64,000 nucleotides of DNA from Lates calcarifer (Eukaryota; Chordata; Actinopteri; Centropomidae): the NCBI RefSeq assembly GCF_001640805.2, contig NC_066850.1, forward strand, positions 12,587,329 through 12,651,328. Direction: 5' to 3'. How positions within the stretch are numbered: the first letter of the stretch is position 1; the number at the start of each line of letters is the position of its first letter. This document shows positions 1 through 16,642 of the stretch, piece after piece. The notes below the pieces were generated by a model, which saw only the letters and a list, made by a program, of their open reading frames with translations, was not told the DNA's origin and made no database searches. The translations under genes were made by a program, and so were the position numbers.

Positions 1-1255
1 TCTATTTTTTTTATCTGAGAAATAAGGGACGATCACATGATTTACTGACAGTTTGTTAATTTGTGATTTATGCAGTTGACCTCTCTCTATGTCTATAATA
101 TGTATATTAAGTGTAAGCATTCTTACATAATCATACATACACACAAATACAAAACACAAAATACACAAACACAGATACAGTGCCCATGTCAGACAATCTG
201 TCTCCTCACTAAATGGGTGACACTGTAATTGTGCCCCTTAAAGTGAATGACTGTTTTTATTTTTTCTTTCCATTTTTTTTTACATTTGTTTCACACTTAT
301 TAATATCAAAAAGAAAATGCAAAAGTTAAATAGTCAGTCAATATTTAATTATTATGTGGCTTGGAAAAGTAAAATAAACAGTCAGCTCAATAACCAAGAG
401 GGACTTACAATAAAGTAAAATATTGACTGACAGCTCTTTTGTATTTGTTTTCCACCAAAATATTTGATCTTTCTGGACAATATCCACAGGTGAACATAAA
501 CCAGGCGGGGTTTACATTTGTCACTGTAACAAAAAGTGCTAAACCAATCCAATCAAATCTGAAGGCTCTGATTTAAAGCCTGTCTGGTCATTTTAATTTG
601 GAAACACATCACAATACAGAAGATAGAGATAGTATGTTTTATTGTGATTTTAAAGGGGAAATTTTGAAGGATTTAAAATGTGGGGAATATAAATTTGCTC
701 AGTTTTTGGGGAAACACAGTTGAAAGCTGGAAGAAAGGAAAACAATGAGGAAACCTGTGTCAGGATAGGAATTTGAATCCATGCCTCCACTTGAAGAAAA
801 GAAAACCCTTTGTTCAGGAAAGGGAAACTCTTGAGTCTGGCACCTTAGACCACTTGGCTGGTAACACAAAGTGACCACAGTCAGTCGGGACTACAAAAGC
901 TACCTAGAGCCACCATGTTGCCCTGACGACCAATGTGACCGCCAAGATTTCACCACATCTTGAAACTGTGGTTACAGTTTTCACGGCTTGGGTTAAAATG
1001 AATACTTCATTAAAGCTGGGGCACCTTCATCATCATGGTTACATGAATAAACATTTGGTTAAAGATAAGGAAGAATCGTCATGGTTAAAAGAGACCAACA
1101 GCGTCTGATGGCGGGAAACAGGAATCAAACAGCAGCGTCCCAGGTCTCAGTCTGACATTTTACTCACCCGTTCATCCTTCCATCCGCAGGAATGTGGGCT
1201 ATTTTTGTTTGAGCTGAGGAGAGGTATTCAAACACCTTATTATTACAGTGCCCAC

Positions 1256-1258
<3 letters not shown>

Positions 1259-1288
<30 letters not shown>

Positions 1289-1378
1289 TGATAGAGATGT
1301 CAGATGTGAATGATTTATGAGTATGTAAATGAGATTGTTGAACTGTTGAAGGACAGTGAAGAGCAAAACTGTATAGAT

Positions 1379-1410
<32 letters not shown>
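1259..1410. repeat. Paired (TG)n and (AC)n microsatellites
   Basis: A (GT)n run at about 1259-1286 and an (AC)n run at about 1379-1410 face each other about 95 bases apart, so the transcribed strand could fold into a long GU/AC hairpin. Open frames across it encode only CV or TH dipeptides and are not genes. Confidence 0.9.
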
Positions 1411-1412
<2 letters not shown>

Positions 1413-4384
1413 AATATTCTGCTCTGTCAAAGCTGCCAATCTAAAACCCCACTTCACTCTCCATTTCAAATGTGCAATAAACATTAGCTGTGTTTCTCCA
1501 CCAATGAAAATTCTCATCATCTAAATGAACTGTTTACATTTCAGAGCCCAGGCAGACTGAAGCTGCATTTAAATGGAGTCATTTATAGCAAACAGTGGAG
1601 ATATGATCAGAACTATAGCTACAGGGACTTTACTGTGTGCAGTTTGCATGTTCTCCCTGCTTTCCTCTCACTGTCTAAAGACAGGTTAGTTGGTGACTGT
1701 CCTTAGATGTTTGAGTGTGAGTGTTTGTCCCTATATGTCGGCCCTGTGATAGACTGGTACACCAATACAGATATATTTGAAATATTTAACATGTCAATGA
1801 GATTCTCTGGAGACAGATGAAGAGAAATAGGTTCCTCTGCTGCGGCTTTAAAGTCCAAACAGTATGTAAAAAGCCTTTATTATTGTGGCGACATGATTAA
1901 AAAACCAGCATGAAAAGCTGTATCGACCAAACATTGACTGTTGTCAGGGTCAAAAAGTCACTCACACAGTCAAGTGAACGCTACAAGGACATGGTTCAGT
2001 CACACATGAGACTTTGTGCAGCAACATTCAGCTCTTTCATCACACCTGTAAACATTCACTGTTGAATAAAGATGACAGTAGAGGAAATATAGAACACTAT
2101 TACTACTACTCTACAACCACAGAGTCTTCACTTCTTTTGTGGTGTCAGGAGTCTTTGTTGCATGTCACACCCAGGACCAGCCCAAGCCTGTATGGGGGCC
2201 CTGATCATCCACATCAACCTCCTCCTTTGTCCCTCTTTATACTGTGCCACCTAACTTCCTCCTTTGCTCCCATCATAATTGCTTCGGCTGCTAGAAGTCG
2301 CCAAACAATAAAATGTAACTATGAACTATGGGTCTCAATAAGCTGCTTGCCACAGAAGAGCCATGGGCTCGTTTTTTTACAGGAAGACAGTCAGATAGTC
2401 TAGATAGATAGATTATTCCTGCTGCATGTTGCCTCTGACGCTTTGATTTGTAATCTCTGTCACGAGCCAGGACTTATTTTTTTCTGTTCCTGTTGTGAAA
2501 CGACTGCACACGTAGAAGGTAATGATTTGATCGAGGGTCATAAATGCTGCCTGCCAGCCACGGCTGACTGTAATTCCCAGGCTGCTGCACTGACCCCTCG
2601 ATTAAATCACTATTTCATACTTGTGCGGTCGTCCCTCAAAGGAAACATAATTCATGAACATGTGTCATACAAGGAGCTTCGGAGAGCGGCTCGAAGGTGA
2701 CCGTGAACTACTGAGAACAACTGACAATCATTCATTTGTGTTTTGAAAGGTTCGGTTTTCTCCATCCAGACTGAAAAGTGAGACAAATAGCGTTGTGAGA
2801 AGGTGATTTGGAAATGAAGACTGAGGACGAAATCAGAGAGAAGAAGATGCATTTTCATGTCAATCATGCATTAACATGGACACGGTGTAACTCTCTCCGT
2901 TGAAAGCCAGACTAATGAGTTTCTTTTAAGGGTGTTAACATCCTGTAAAGATGGAGGAAGTCTGATTTCACCGCAGATGAGAAGTGAATAACAAGAAAAC
3001 TTCCATCATGACACCGCCTGCCTTATATCTAAGGCTAAATATTGCTCCCATACATCATCAGACCAGTGAACAGTCCATCGATCTAACCCTGCAATGTGTC
3101 ATACAGAGAGAGAAAATGAAAAAGCCGGGTATTACATCAGGCTGTGGGATGTAAATTGAATACCATGTGAGAGCGGCACAATACAGTGAAACACAGCATT
3201 CAGGATGTTATTTAAAAACCCCATTCACTCCTTCCCGGTGTAATGAAGCTGTTTTTCTACACTACACCCACTCCCCGCACTTCATTTCTCTCCATGTAAA
3301 AACCTTTTCTCTGTAATGAAGCCTTTGAAGAGACAGGATAACAATGTTTTGTGTTTCACAGAAAGAAAGGGGAGGCAATGATCCAGCATACCCACTCCTG
3401 ATGGAGAAAAACCATCAGCTATCCTTCAATTACTGAAGAGTCTTGTTTTTACTTATAACTCATATAAACATGCTTTGTTTAATTACTCATCTCTCTAAAA
3501 TAGCTGTTTTATAAAGCAGATTTGAATTAGAATCAAAGTTAATATAAAGCAGAGATGTTCGATACTCTACAGTCACAAAGGTTAGTTAAACCCTCGGCAA
3601 ACTAAATTCGCTGACGCACCAATTTATGTTCCTGTCTGTGAACAAGGCGCAAGATTGGAAAGTGAGTATTGATCGAAGGGGATCATACAGAACTGGGTTC
3701 ATCTTCTCTGCAATTATGGAAGAAACAAATTGAGCGATTCCTCAAGTCCATTAAGGAACAAATAGAATATCTCACTTACATCAATACAGGGACTTGTTAA
3801 CAACATGGCCAATGAAGTGGGAGAGATTAATTGCCCCCCACCCACTCCGCACTTTAGATGCCTTCCCCCACCACGCTATTTATTCTTAGAGCACTGCCAA
3901 CTGTTGATGAGCAGACCTGCTGCTAATATTTTAATTCACATTATAACATAATGCAGTTTGGTATTGATGGGAATGACTGATGGCTGATAGAGGGTTTTAG
4001 TTTGGTCATAAACTAATGAAAACTGAAACTGAAAAACTGAAATTCTGACCTGATGATGGCGCTAAATAAACAGCAATCATCAAGGGACCATGAGTATCTG
4101 TAGAGTCACAGTGGCAGTAAAGGATAGGAAAAGTAATGTGAATGTAAATCATGACTGTTTGCACAAAGTTTTGAGCCAATCTATACAGTCTTTCTGACCT
4201 GTCTGTTAAACTGTAGTGTCCTAAATAAACATGATAACAGCTGTTTGATTACTAACTCATACAATGGCCTTGTAAGGGAATTGAACCCCTAACCCAGGCT
4301 GTGTTAGTGCCTTGTTCTAGACATTGACTTAAACTAGACATTCCAAGGAAACTACAAAACCTGGCCATGCGAACAGACTATTTG

Positions 4385-4388
<4 letters not shown>

Positions 4389-4432
<44 letters not shown>

Positions 4433-4626
4433 GAAAATATGGCGACTGCAGAGTGCTGTGAGACAAAGAGCAGGTAGATTGATGATTGATTAGCTGTGGC
4501 TGTCCGGCTGACTGAGACTCATTGGCAGCCGTCACTTTGATGAATTACACCGCTGAGAAAAACACACTGCACTCTGATTACTGCCAGCAAGACTGGTGCA
4601 TGTGTGTGTGTGTGTGTGTGTGCGTG
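4389..4626. repeat. (TG)n microsatellites
   Basis: A (TG)n tract of about 42 bases at 4389-4431 and a shorter one at about 4601-4622. They are ordinary dinucleotide repeats of the kind scattered throughout this window. Confidence 0.92.
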
Positions 4627-7600
4627 TTTCTTTAGGCTGATGCCCTGTATATAGCCCTTGTTAGGCCATGCATGTACAATGCATGTGTGTGTGTGCATGT
4701 TGCTGCTGATATGCTTCCCTTCATGACTGTGATTTGCTCTGCAGGGTCTGTTTTTAGTGGATGTTGCCAGTGTTGTTTCCATGCTAATCCTCCGCCCGTG
4801 CGTCCACGTCCACACACCCAAAATCCTGGTTTAGTATTCTGCCGGAGGAAGCCGTACATCCCCACAAGTCTGGCCCAAGGTCCTACGCCGCTCGTAAACA
4901 AAGGCCGATTTGTTCATATTTAACAAGATGGATGACAGGTATGTACGTATTTGTTGTCCCCCTGCTCCAACTGTCATGGGATGCACTGAATAATTTATGC
5001 TGATAAAAGGGCATGCTGTGTCTTTTGATCTAGCAAAGACTGAGATTTGACTCAAGCATTAAAATAATGGCCGATTTATTTAATAAAAGACCTCAAGAGC
5101 TGACACAGGGTTGGACCTACGTCAGAGTTTGAGGGCTGAAATTGATGTGCATGTATTGAAGCTGCTGACTGCAGGTATTTTGAGCTGGAAGTATTTTTAA
5201 ACGTGCACATTTTTAATGCAAGAAAGTGACATTCATTGTAAAAGGTGACTGTGGCTGCTGTGACTCATACCTTTTTATCCTCTTACATCAACATTTTACC
5301 CTGTTATCTCTGAACATCAACTCTTGCTTTCTTGTGTTCAGGATATCTTTTTATTTATTGTGACATGCACAACTTCTGATAAATAGTTTGTTTGTAGGTC
5401 TTCACATTAACTGCTAATTAATCCTCAAACTGTCGTGTCCTTGATTTGACTCAGTGCTTCTCAGGATGTGGCCATATCATCTGTCTACCAGCTGTTTGCT
5501 AGCAAGCATCTAAAAGAGGTACTGGTGAGCCATCTGCTTTTTTGACCAAATACCTGCAAAACTGACAACAATCTCAGTGGCCTCATCTGTGCCTTGAATC
5601 TTGGCAAGCCAAGACATGCTAAAAGAGTTGTTAGTAATAGAAATCCCACTGAGAATCAACACTTTGGGAAGTGATTTTTCTTCCTTCAGTTGTTTAAATT
5701 TAAGGATCTCTGGGTGCTTGAAGAAATAAAAGTTTTCTCGTATTTAATGAGATTAAATTAAATTATCCTTTATTGTGTGACCCCATGTATGGATTTAAAG
5801 GACTGCCTTAAAACAAAAAAAGTTATTTGCATTATTTAGTCCATAAATGATCTATATGGGACTATGATATCTCCAAATATACATTTACATTATAATTTAG
5901 CTAGTGTTATTTTTTAATTCAGATTATACCAGTTTCCTGTAAAACCTCCAGACCTTTATTCAAACTTTGTATGATACTGTTGGAGCTGAAATAAGTTTAT
6001 GTTTTTTCAATTTTTAAATAACAGCAGCCTACTTTATGATTAAACAAAATGTATACTGGTGATGGTTACTGGTTATTTTATCAGTTGATTGCAACAGGCC
6101 AATAGAGTGGTCCTCTTAAATTCTCATATTTATTTGAAATGAAATGCAACAGTTTTATACTTGAATCTGTGAACTAACTGAAAACAGATTTTTCTTGTGT
6201 CATCAGTCAGCAGAATAGAAATCAGTGTTTCTGAATGACAGCTGTGTTGATGCTCAGTGACACCAAGAGACAAAAGAGCTTCAGACGATTAATCAGAGTT
6301 CCACCTCATGTATTCTTGCATTAGAAGAATACGTCCTGACTGGATGTTTCAGAGCAGAAAACTGTGTTTAATTCAAAAACACACTGATACACCTCAGGTA
6401 GCCTGAGGCAAGGACACACAGTATCCACAGAGCTGTAGTCAGAGAGCAGCCTCCTGTTTATGATTCATAGAAACTGATCATTCAAGGATATCTGCTCACA
6501 TATCTCCCATTAAACTCCTGACAGAGATTCAGCACTGGATTCAAATTCATGGGCAGCAGTTGGTTACTTCATAAGGAAAATGAATTTTTAATGAACATTT
6601 GTTTGTTATGAATTATGATTATCTTTTCTTTGTGTGGAATTTGCATCACTTAGAGGTGCTGTGGGAGGAAAGGTTAAAGAGTCAAACTAAACTGACTGAG
6701 TCTTTCTGCATTCAACAGATGGTACAATCTGATGGGAATTATTTAAACTGATAAAATATACACTAACACTGATTTTACTTCTTTTTACTTTACTTTTTTT
6801 TTCTGCACATCATCCACCAACATGAACAACCATGAAGTTACTATACCAATAGCTCATCATCCAGTTTGGTAAGTATATTTATTTTTACATTATGTAAACA
6901 TTTGTTATTTACATTTAACTGTGTATCTATATTTGATGAATCAACATTAGGTTTTACTCCAGTAAGTCTAGACAATAACAATAATCTTTAAATCTGATAT
7001 TTCTGCACTCCTGCTCTGATTATCAGCCAGTTAATTATGGTATGTAAAGATAAATATGACAACACTGCCTCCATGTGTTCCTAATGAATAACTACACTTT
7101 TAGACAGCATCAGATTCAATATGTACTACATGACAAGCTCCTGGTTTCACTTTCTCTCTCCTTTTTGATGTGTAGTCGTTAGGTAAGTATTCTGACGGAG
7201 GTGAAAGGAGCAGGTGCTCTGCACTGATTTGGACTGAACAACACAGTCAGCAGTTGCAGCTGCAGCAGTGAATTTGACTCATAGCTCATAGATGTTATTA
7301 GGGTTCGTTTCAAACTCACAAATCTGAACATAGAGACCTATTTATATATTCAGTTTTACTTGCACCTCCAGAGGATGCCATAATTGATTACGAATAAAAT
7401 TCATAAATCCAATTACAAATCAGGAAAAAAAGACACTCCAAATTAATTCCAGATCTTGACGGAGAATCATCGCGTTACTAAAGTTTCTTCACTATCAAAG
7501 TAATTCAGTGATTGTTGTTTGTACATCCATGGGTATATTACAAACAAGAACTGCCAATAGCTAATTCGGCATACTTCAAATGATGCTAATTTGTAAAGAT

Positions 7601-8069
7601 GTAAATGAAAAAACAAGGCTAAAAAAAATGGTGCCCACAACCAAAGCACTTATCCCATCATAGACATCATACTGAGACATTCTGGGCGGGGGGGGTCATC
7701 TATATAATACAGTGCATTGTTATATAGTAAATTCATCCACCCAACAGCATGTTAAATGGGTAAAATTCTAATTATCAATTTTGATTAAAATACTGCTTAT
7801 GTGTGAATACATCAGCATCAATAATCCAATAATATAATGAAAAAGTTAAAGAAAATGCTGTTAATTTGAAATTTAGCTGTCAGATAAATGTAATGCAGTA
7901 AAAATATCTCTCTCTGAAATATAGTGGAAACGCTCAACTGAAGTTCAAGTACCTCTAAACTTGTACTTCACTACAGTACTTAGTTACAATCCAGAACCAG
8001 CAGCGGGCAATGCAGTGTAATGTATGTGTGATAAAATAAACAACAGGCTGGTGATAAGACAAGTTAAAC

Positions 8070-8075
8070 TTTATT
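8070..8075 (-). promoter_or_regulatory. Candidate poly(A) signal for mdm2
   Basis: The minus strand reads AATAAA in the context ACTGAATAAAGTTTAACTTG, typical of a real polyadenylation site. It is the best downstream signal for a long mdm2 3' UTR. An alternative AATAAA on the minus strand lies inside the mobile element near 8222. Neither can be confirmed without transcript data. Confidence 0.35.
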
Positions 8076-8213
8076 CAGTTCACAGAAAACTCTGAACAAG
8101 AAATTATAAATTTCAGTAGATTCATCTTATTATTTAAAGAGCTCATAGAAAAGTGTCTGTTTAAATAAACCTCTAAGCATCTTAAATAAACAAATAAATA
8201 TTTAGCATGTTAT

Positions 8214-8862
8214 GGAACACTTTATTTTACGGGGCAATAATTTCCTACTAATTTTCTAATAACTTTGTTGGAACTTTCCTGGTGAGAATATATGAAAAAC
8301 AGAGACAGTATTCTATTAATTTCTTGCTAGTTTAAAAGTCAGTGCACAGCAAAGTGAGATAACAGATTAAAGTATGTGACAAATTACATTTCTGATAATA
8401 AAGTTAATTAAAAGTTAGAAAAATGTTTTTCTTTCATGGAAACGACAAATTTTACTATAATTACTGACGTTTCATGTTTCTTTCCAGGAAATTTTCAATT
8501 AAATGATTAGGAAATTACAGACCCATAAGATAAAAACGTAAAGCTTTGTTTCATGGGTCAATAATTTTGAATAACTTGCTATTTACAAAAAGCTCCCTGA
8601 AAAGAACAATGTAATTTGGTTCTAACTATAGGGAAAATAGACAGTGTTTAATTGGTATATTTATGAATAATCAATACAAAATAACGGCTACAGTAAACTA
8701 GAAAATCTTTTTAGGTCTCAGCTTTTCTGAAAATGTTCTACTTTTTTCTCCCTTCTTTAGAGAATAAAATTGGCATTAATCGCTGGATATTTTTCCTATT
8801 ATTCCTATGAAATTACAGAATTCTTTCCAGGAAATTATCAACCCGTAAAATGAAATGTTACC
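8214..8862. mobile_element. Tandem pair of non-autonomous inverted-repeat elements (MITE-like)
   Basis: Two diverged units of about 320 bases lie head-to-tail, roughly 8214-8538 and 8541-8862. Each starts with a version of ACTTTATTTTACGGG-(N)2-AATAATTTCC (second unit: GTTTCATGGGTCAATAATTT) and ends with its reverse complement (GGAAATTACAGACCCATAAG in the first, GGAAATTATCAACCCGTAAA in the second). Internal words such as the AACAGAGACAGT / AATAGACAGTG segment also recur in the same order. There is no coding capacity, so these would be non-autonomous DNA-transposon derivatives. I cannot assign the family or a certain target-site duplication. Confidence 0.6.
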
Positions 8863-10773
8863 AAATACAGCGTTACTGATGTTGAAGGAACAATCCGGCG
8901 TATTAGGGGGAAGTCTTTTTCACCTAAATTCAGAGAAGATGGTGTGAATCCAACCTCCACAGACTGTTGAAAGGTGGCTGACACAGTTACCGGTTTCCCT
9001 CTGCTTCCAGTCTTTGTGGGTAAGATGGAGAGCAGAATGATTTTGGAGCGTTCCTTTAAAGTGAGAGCGGGTTCAGCTGAGGCGGGAGAGGACAGGAGGT
9101 GAAAGTGACAACAAAGAGATCGGAGATCGTGTCTGTTTCGCAATGAAAAATCATGTTGATGTTTTAGTGCCATTTAAAAGACGAGTTTAGTGATGTTCTA
9201 AATTTTTCTTATGGTCAACAAATCCTATAAAAAGACTAAAACCAACAGTGAATGTATCCTGCTGGATGAAATACTCAGAGGAGCAAATTTAGCTGAAAGT
9301 CAACCACACTAAGCTGACAATTCTCAATTGTTACAATGGAACACGGTGATGTCTTCAAACATCTGACCAACAGTCCACCACAGAAACATTCAGTTTGCAG
9401 TGAAACTTGACAAAGAAAAGCAACAAATCCTCAAGTTTGAGAGGCTGCCAACAGAACGTGTTTAGCATTTTTGGTTATAAAATGTCAAAGAAATCAATGA
9501 CCGTTGCTGCTTAATCTCAGATTAAAGAACTTGCTGATTTTCTGTTTTATATCACTGTAAACACTGTAAAATTGTTTCTTTGTGTTTTGAACTGTTATCC
9601 AGAGACATATAAAACAACAAAAACAACACATATAAATACATCAGCTTGGGCTCTGGGAAGTTAGAAAGACTGACCATTAATGAACTAAATGATTAATCAA
9701 TTTAGTGAGACAAGAGTATTACTATTTATCAAGAACTAAAGGGGCCGGGTGCTTTACATGTTCTGTAGGAACCAACGGGCTTGGGGCTCAGAGATGGACT
9801 TACATGTTGGTTTTGGTCTTTACATGTCATCTGCTGACAACAAGAAAAACACAGAAAAACACCAGACATATCCTTTAAAGAGCGTCCCAAAAAGAGAGAG
9901 GATAAAGTGATGAGGAGAACCAGAAAGTGTGGACATGTGCCTATGGACAGAAGCTGAGAAGTGAAACTGAACTTTTGTAAGTAATTCTGTGGTTATTGTG
10001 AAGTGAGTAGGGCTGAACTGGAGTCTCAACCAGAGAGTAACCTGTGACAGCTGTTGAATATGACTGGGGTTGACACGTTTGAACCCTCGTCATATGTATC
10101 TGTTGCTTGAAGTGAGTATGACGTAGCTTTTTTCCACTACAGGAACTTAACGACCTGTACCCGGAACTTAAAAGAACACCGTGAAGTTGAGTTTCCAGCT
10201 TCAGCCTTATTTTCCCACTGTGTTTGCCAAATAACGACCTGACTTTGTGCACAGTGAGGCAGTCGGTGATCAAAAATACTGCACCAATGTTGATTTTCTT
10301 TCATGTTTACATTGTTAAATGAATAGAGGAACCCCACCCACAGTAAGATGTCGACAGAACAATCTGGGATACCACACAGTAACTTCTGAGAAAATAAAAT
10401 ATCTGGGACAAAAAGTAATAATTTACCACAGCCCAAGCAGATGCATTCAGATGTCCTGTTATAGCAGATAAATTTCATCATATATGCTGTTTACAATCAT
10501 ATATGATGAGGAAAAGCATAAGCTAGAGCCAGAGAATGACCAAAATAACTTTTTCAACACTGAATCACTACTTAATGGAGCTCACCACTGGGCACATCAC
10601 AAGACTTTGAAAATACCTAACTCACCCAAAAAGTAGAACCCGTGACAATGGCTACACTTTAACTTTTGTGAGGTTACGTGCCTGTAGTGGAAAAGGCCTA
10701 AATGAGAAGACAGAGTTGGCATCTCAGCTGAGGTAGGTGAGAACAGAGCGAGGGTGAGGACAGACTGGGTGTC
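8863..10773 (-). other. Probable 3' UTR of mdm2 and downstream DNA
   Basis: No coding sequence is supported. The minus-strand open frame at about 8838-9173 has no recognisable similarity. The stretch immediately follows the mdm2 stop codon and lacks a convincing early AATAAA on the minus strand; the first good context is at about 8070-8075 (minus-strand ACTGAATAAAG). A long mdm2 3' UTR of up to 2.7 kb is therefore possible, in line with long mdm2 3' UTRs in other vertebrates. A degraded copy of the 'AAGCAACAAATCCTC' interspersed repeat family sits near 9340-9530. Confidence 0.4.
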
Positions 10774-14584
<3,811 letters not shown>

Positions 14585-14601
14585 GGTGAGGCTAATTGAT
14601 C

Positions 14602-16546
14602 CTGTACACAAACACACAGACAAGTCATTAAAGATTACATGGATCATTATAAGAGATCAATACAGTAATGAAATCCTACATTACAGCGGGGCTGGGCTCT
14701 ACAGCATTTTATCAAATCCGAATCCAACATCACATCTCTTCACCAAAACTGAATCCCTCATCAAATCTCCTGAGTTTAACTTTTATCACTTGTGAATAAA
14801 GTTAGATTCAGTTTAGATCTGTGATCAGCTGTACAGTTATCAGTGATAGCTACGACATTAGTTAACATTAACACTAATTAAAGTAGCCCAATTCATTCTC
14901 CTAACCTGTAGTTAAAACCTGAAAATGAGCTGGAAAAACACTGAAAAAACATTTAAGGTACAAATACAGATCATTAATTAGCTGCAGGTGATATAATCTA
15001 CCACCAGTCATGTTGGTCATTTTAACCTGAGAATGCAACAGTGCCTTGTATTAGGAGTCACAGAGGTAACCATCACTTTGCCTAAAAGATAACTAATCAG
15101 TGATGCCTGGAAAACCTAAAACACTTAATTTAAGACACTTTGTGTGGTAATGAAAGAAAATCCTTCAAATCATCTGGATGTAAAAGTATTCTGTCCATTG
15201 AACAATGATCAGTGATCAAAACAAAGAAGGCAGCTACCTAGATAGCTCACAACTTCCACATATTTTGAAAATATCATCATAGCAACATAGAAAACCGAGA
15301 CTATAAACAAAGTCTGGGTTTTTTAAACATCATCAGTTAATTATCTTGTAAGCCTTGGTTATACTCGCTTGCGGACACGTACATAGACAGCTGCAGACAC
15401 CATGGACGTATAGCCGTTTTTATTTATACTCAATTTGGAATCTACTAGGAGGGCACGTTCCACATGTGCACAGTAGATTGTCGTCTACATATTCACTGCA
15501 TGCACACTACAAATAAAACCAAAATAGCAACATCTGCTGTAGTTAGCGCAGAGACATTTTACAAAAGCACAGAGAGAGAGAAAGTGGTGTGTGTGGCTGC
15601 TCAATTACAACAGGAGAGAAAGTTGGTGGGTGAATCCTACACAGACATACAGAGAGACTCGCCTTCCCCCTCCGATCACGAAATTTATGTCAAGCAGACC
15701 CTGGCAAATCCTCACGGATGAAGAAAGTATAAACACGCTTTACAGATATCAGTGGTTACCTCTTTGACTCGTTTTTATGCCAAGACATGAGGGCACAAAG
15801 TAGGGCCCTCTCATTCAATCCAGCAGAAGAGCAACACTAACTTGTACACCTGTGCTTCACCTGTCAGTTTACTCTCTTGTACCTCTGACTGTAACTCTAC
15901 ATGTGGTAATATATTTTCCACAGCAGTCTGTACACAGATATACAACCTGTTGATTACTTGCCTTAATTCATAAAACTGTAAAACAGCATCAGAACTTTGT
16001 ATTGAGACATGTCCCCTATAATGTCCTATATAATCTGTGTTATTATGAGTATAGAGTTAATGGAGGAGTTGGTCATCCTCAGTGCACAGTGCACTAACAG
16101 AAAGTGTTGGCAGGGCTGGGCGATTTGACTAAAATTAAAATGATGATATTAGTTATAACACATTTTTTCATCAGTATACTGTATAAATATTTGCCAGATC
16201 ACAACAAATATCACATATAAATGATAAAACTAGTGTTAAATGAGCTGTTTACCATTATAATGCATTATACCAAGAGGAAAAAACTCTTAACATGTCAAAC
16301 AACTCATTTTGTCAGTTTTGTTTTTACTTGACATTTTCTTGGAATCCTTCATTTAAACAACATTTTCACAAATTTCACAAAGCTATAACTTTGACAGAAT
16401 GAAAAATTTAATTATCACTCAGCCCTTATTAAGTTACCACATTAGTAATTACCAGGTAAACAGTTCTGTCATTTGTGAATGAATCTTACAGACATATAGT
16501 AATTTACAGTGTATTCAGTTATTACTTATAAAAATAAGAGTCTTAC
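14602..16546 (-). other. mdm2 5' intron with interspersed repeats
   Basis: This intron lies between the P2 leader exon and the first coding exon. No coding sequence is supported. It contains the 'GGGCTGGGCGAT' element at 16112-16427 and AT-rich filler. The plus-strand frame at about 15464-15721 has no recognisable similarity and no splice partners. Confidence 0.6.
16112..16427. mobile_element. 'GGGCTGGGCGAT' MITE-like repeat
   Basis: The left end reads AGGGCTGGGCGATTTGACT. The right end read in reverse complement is AAGGGCTGAGTGATAAT, so the element of about 316 bases has imperfect terminal inverted repeats. The GGGCTGGGCGAT start is a hallmark of a very common short interspersed repeat in teleosts. 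It is non-coding and lies in the mdm2 5' intron, about 120 bases from the P2 leader exon. Confidence 0.6.
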
Positions 16547-16620
16547 CAGTATATACAGAGAGAAAAATATCAGCTGCAGATCATCCTGTGCAAGTAAAAA
16601 TAGATAAAGTGCAGTCAGAG
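16547..16620 (-). other. mdm2: Predicted non-coding P2 leader exon of mdm2
   Basis: On the minus strand a splice donor (ATACTG|GTAAGA) lies at 16547/16546. A TATA box lies 23-30 bases upstream of the expected start at about 16615-16620. The resulting leader of about 70 bases would splice to the acceptor at 14602, as exon 2 does in mammalian MDM2 P2 transcripts. The exact start site is inferred. Confidence 0.55.
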
Positions 16621-16642
16621 TGGAGCAGAACAGAGCTGCAGC

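Larger units (their letters stand above)
1..8213. other. Gene-poor flank, no supported gene
   Basis: No open frame here resembles a recognisable protein, and I could not assemble a run of exons with consistent phases. The stretch is AT-rich with several (TG)n/(CA)n tracts. The parts at about 2.9-4.0 kb and 4.73-4.93 kb look less repeat-like and hold more CpG or homeodomain-like words than their surroundings, which would fit conserved non-coding DNA, but that cannot be tested from one sequence. Isolated ATG plus donor-like words (near 4928, 6822 and 7183) are not linked to anything. The region lies beyond the 3' end of mdm2, where the next gene in the human 12q15 order would be CPM; I see no carboxypeptidase motif. 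Confidence 0.6.

Noticed and set aside
1164..1520. Minus-strand open frames of 118 and 69 residues
   Set aside because: Mostly CV and TH dipeptides from (TG)n/(AC)n tracts; no similarity to a protein and no splice context.
4928..5520. ATGGATGACAG|GTATGT near 4928 and an exon-like segment at about 5465-5517 (DVAISSVYQLF frame)
   Set aside because: Plausible splice words but no recognisable protein and no further exons in phase.
6822..7192. Short ATG frame ending at GTAAGTAT (6822-6868) and a TCGTTAG segment flanked by TAG and GTAAGT (7183-7189)
   Set aside because: Donor-like words alone; no acceptor at the expected place, no recognisable peptide, and no partner exons.
8838..9173. 111-residue minus-strand frame
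   Set aside because: Overlaps the MITE end and probable 3' UTR; no known similarity or codon bias.
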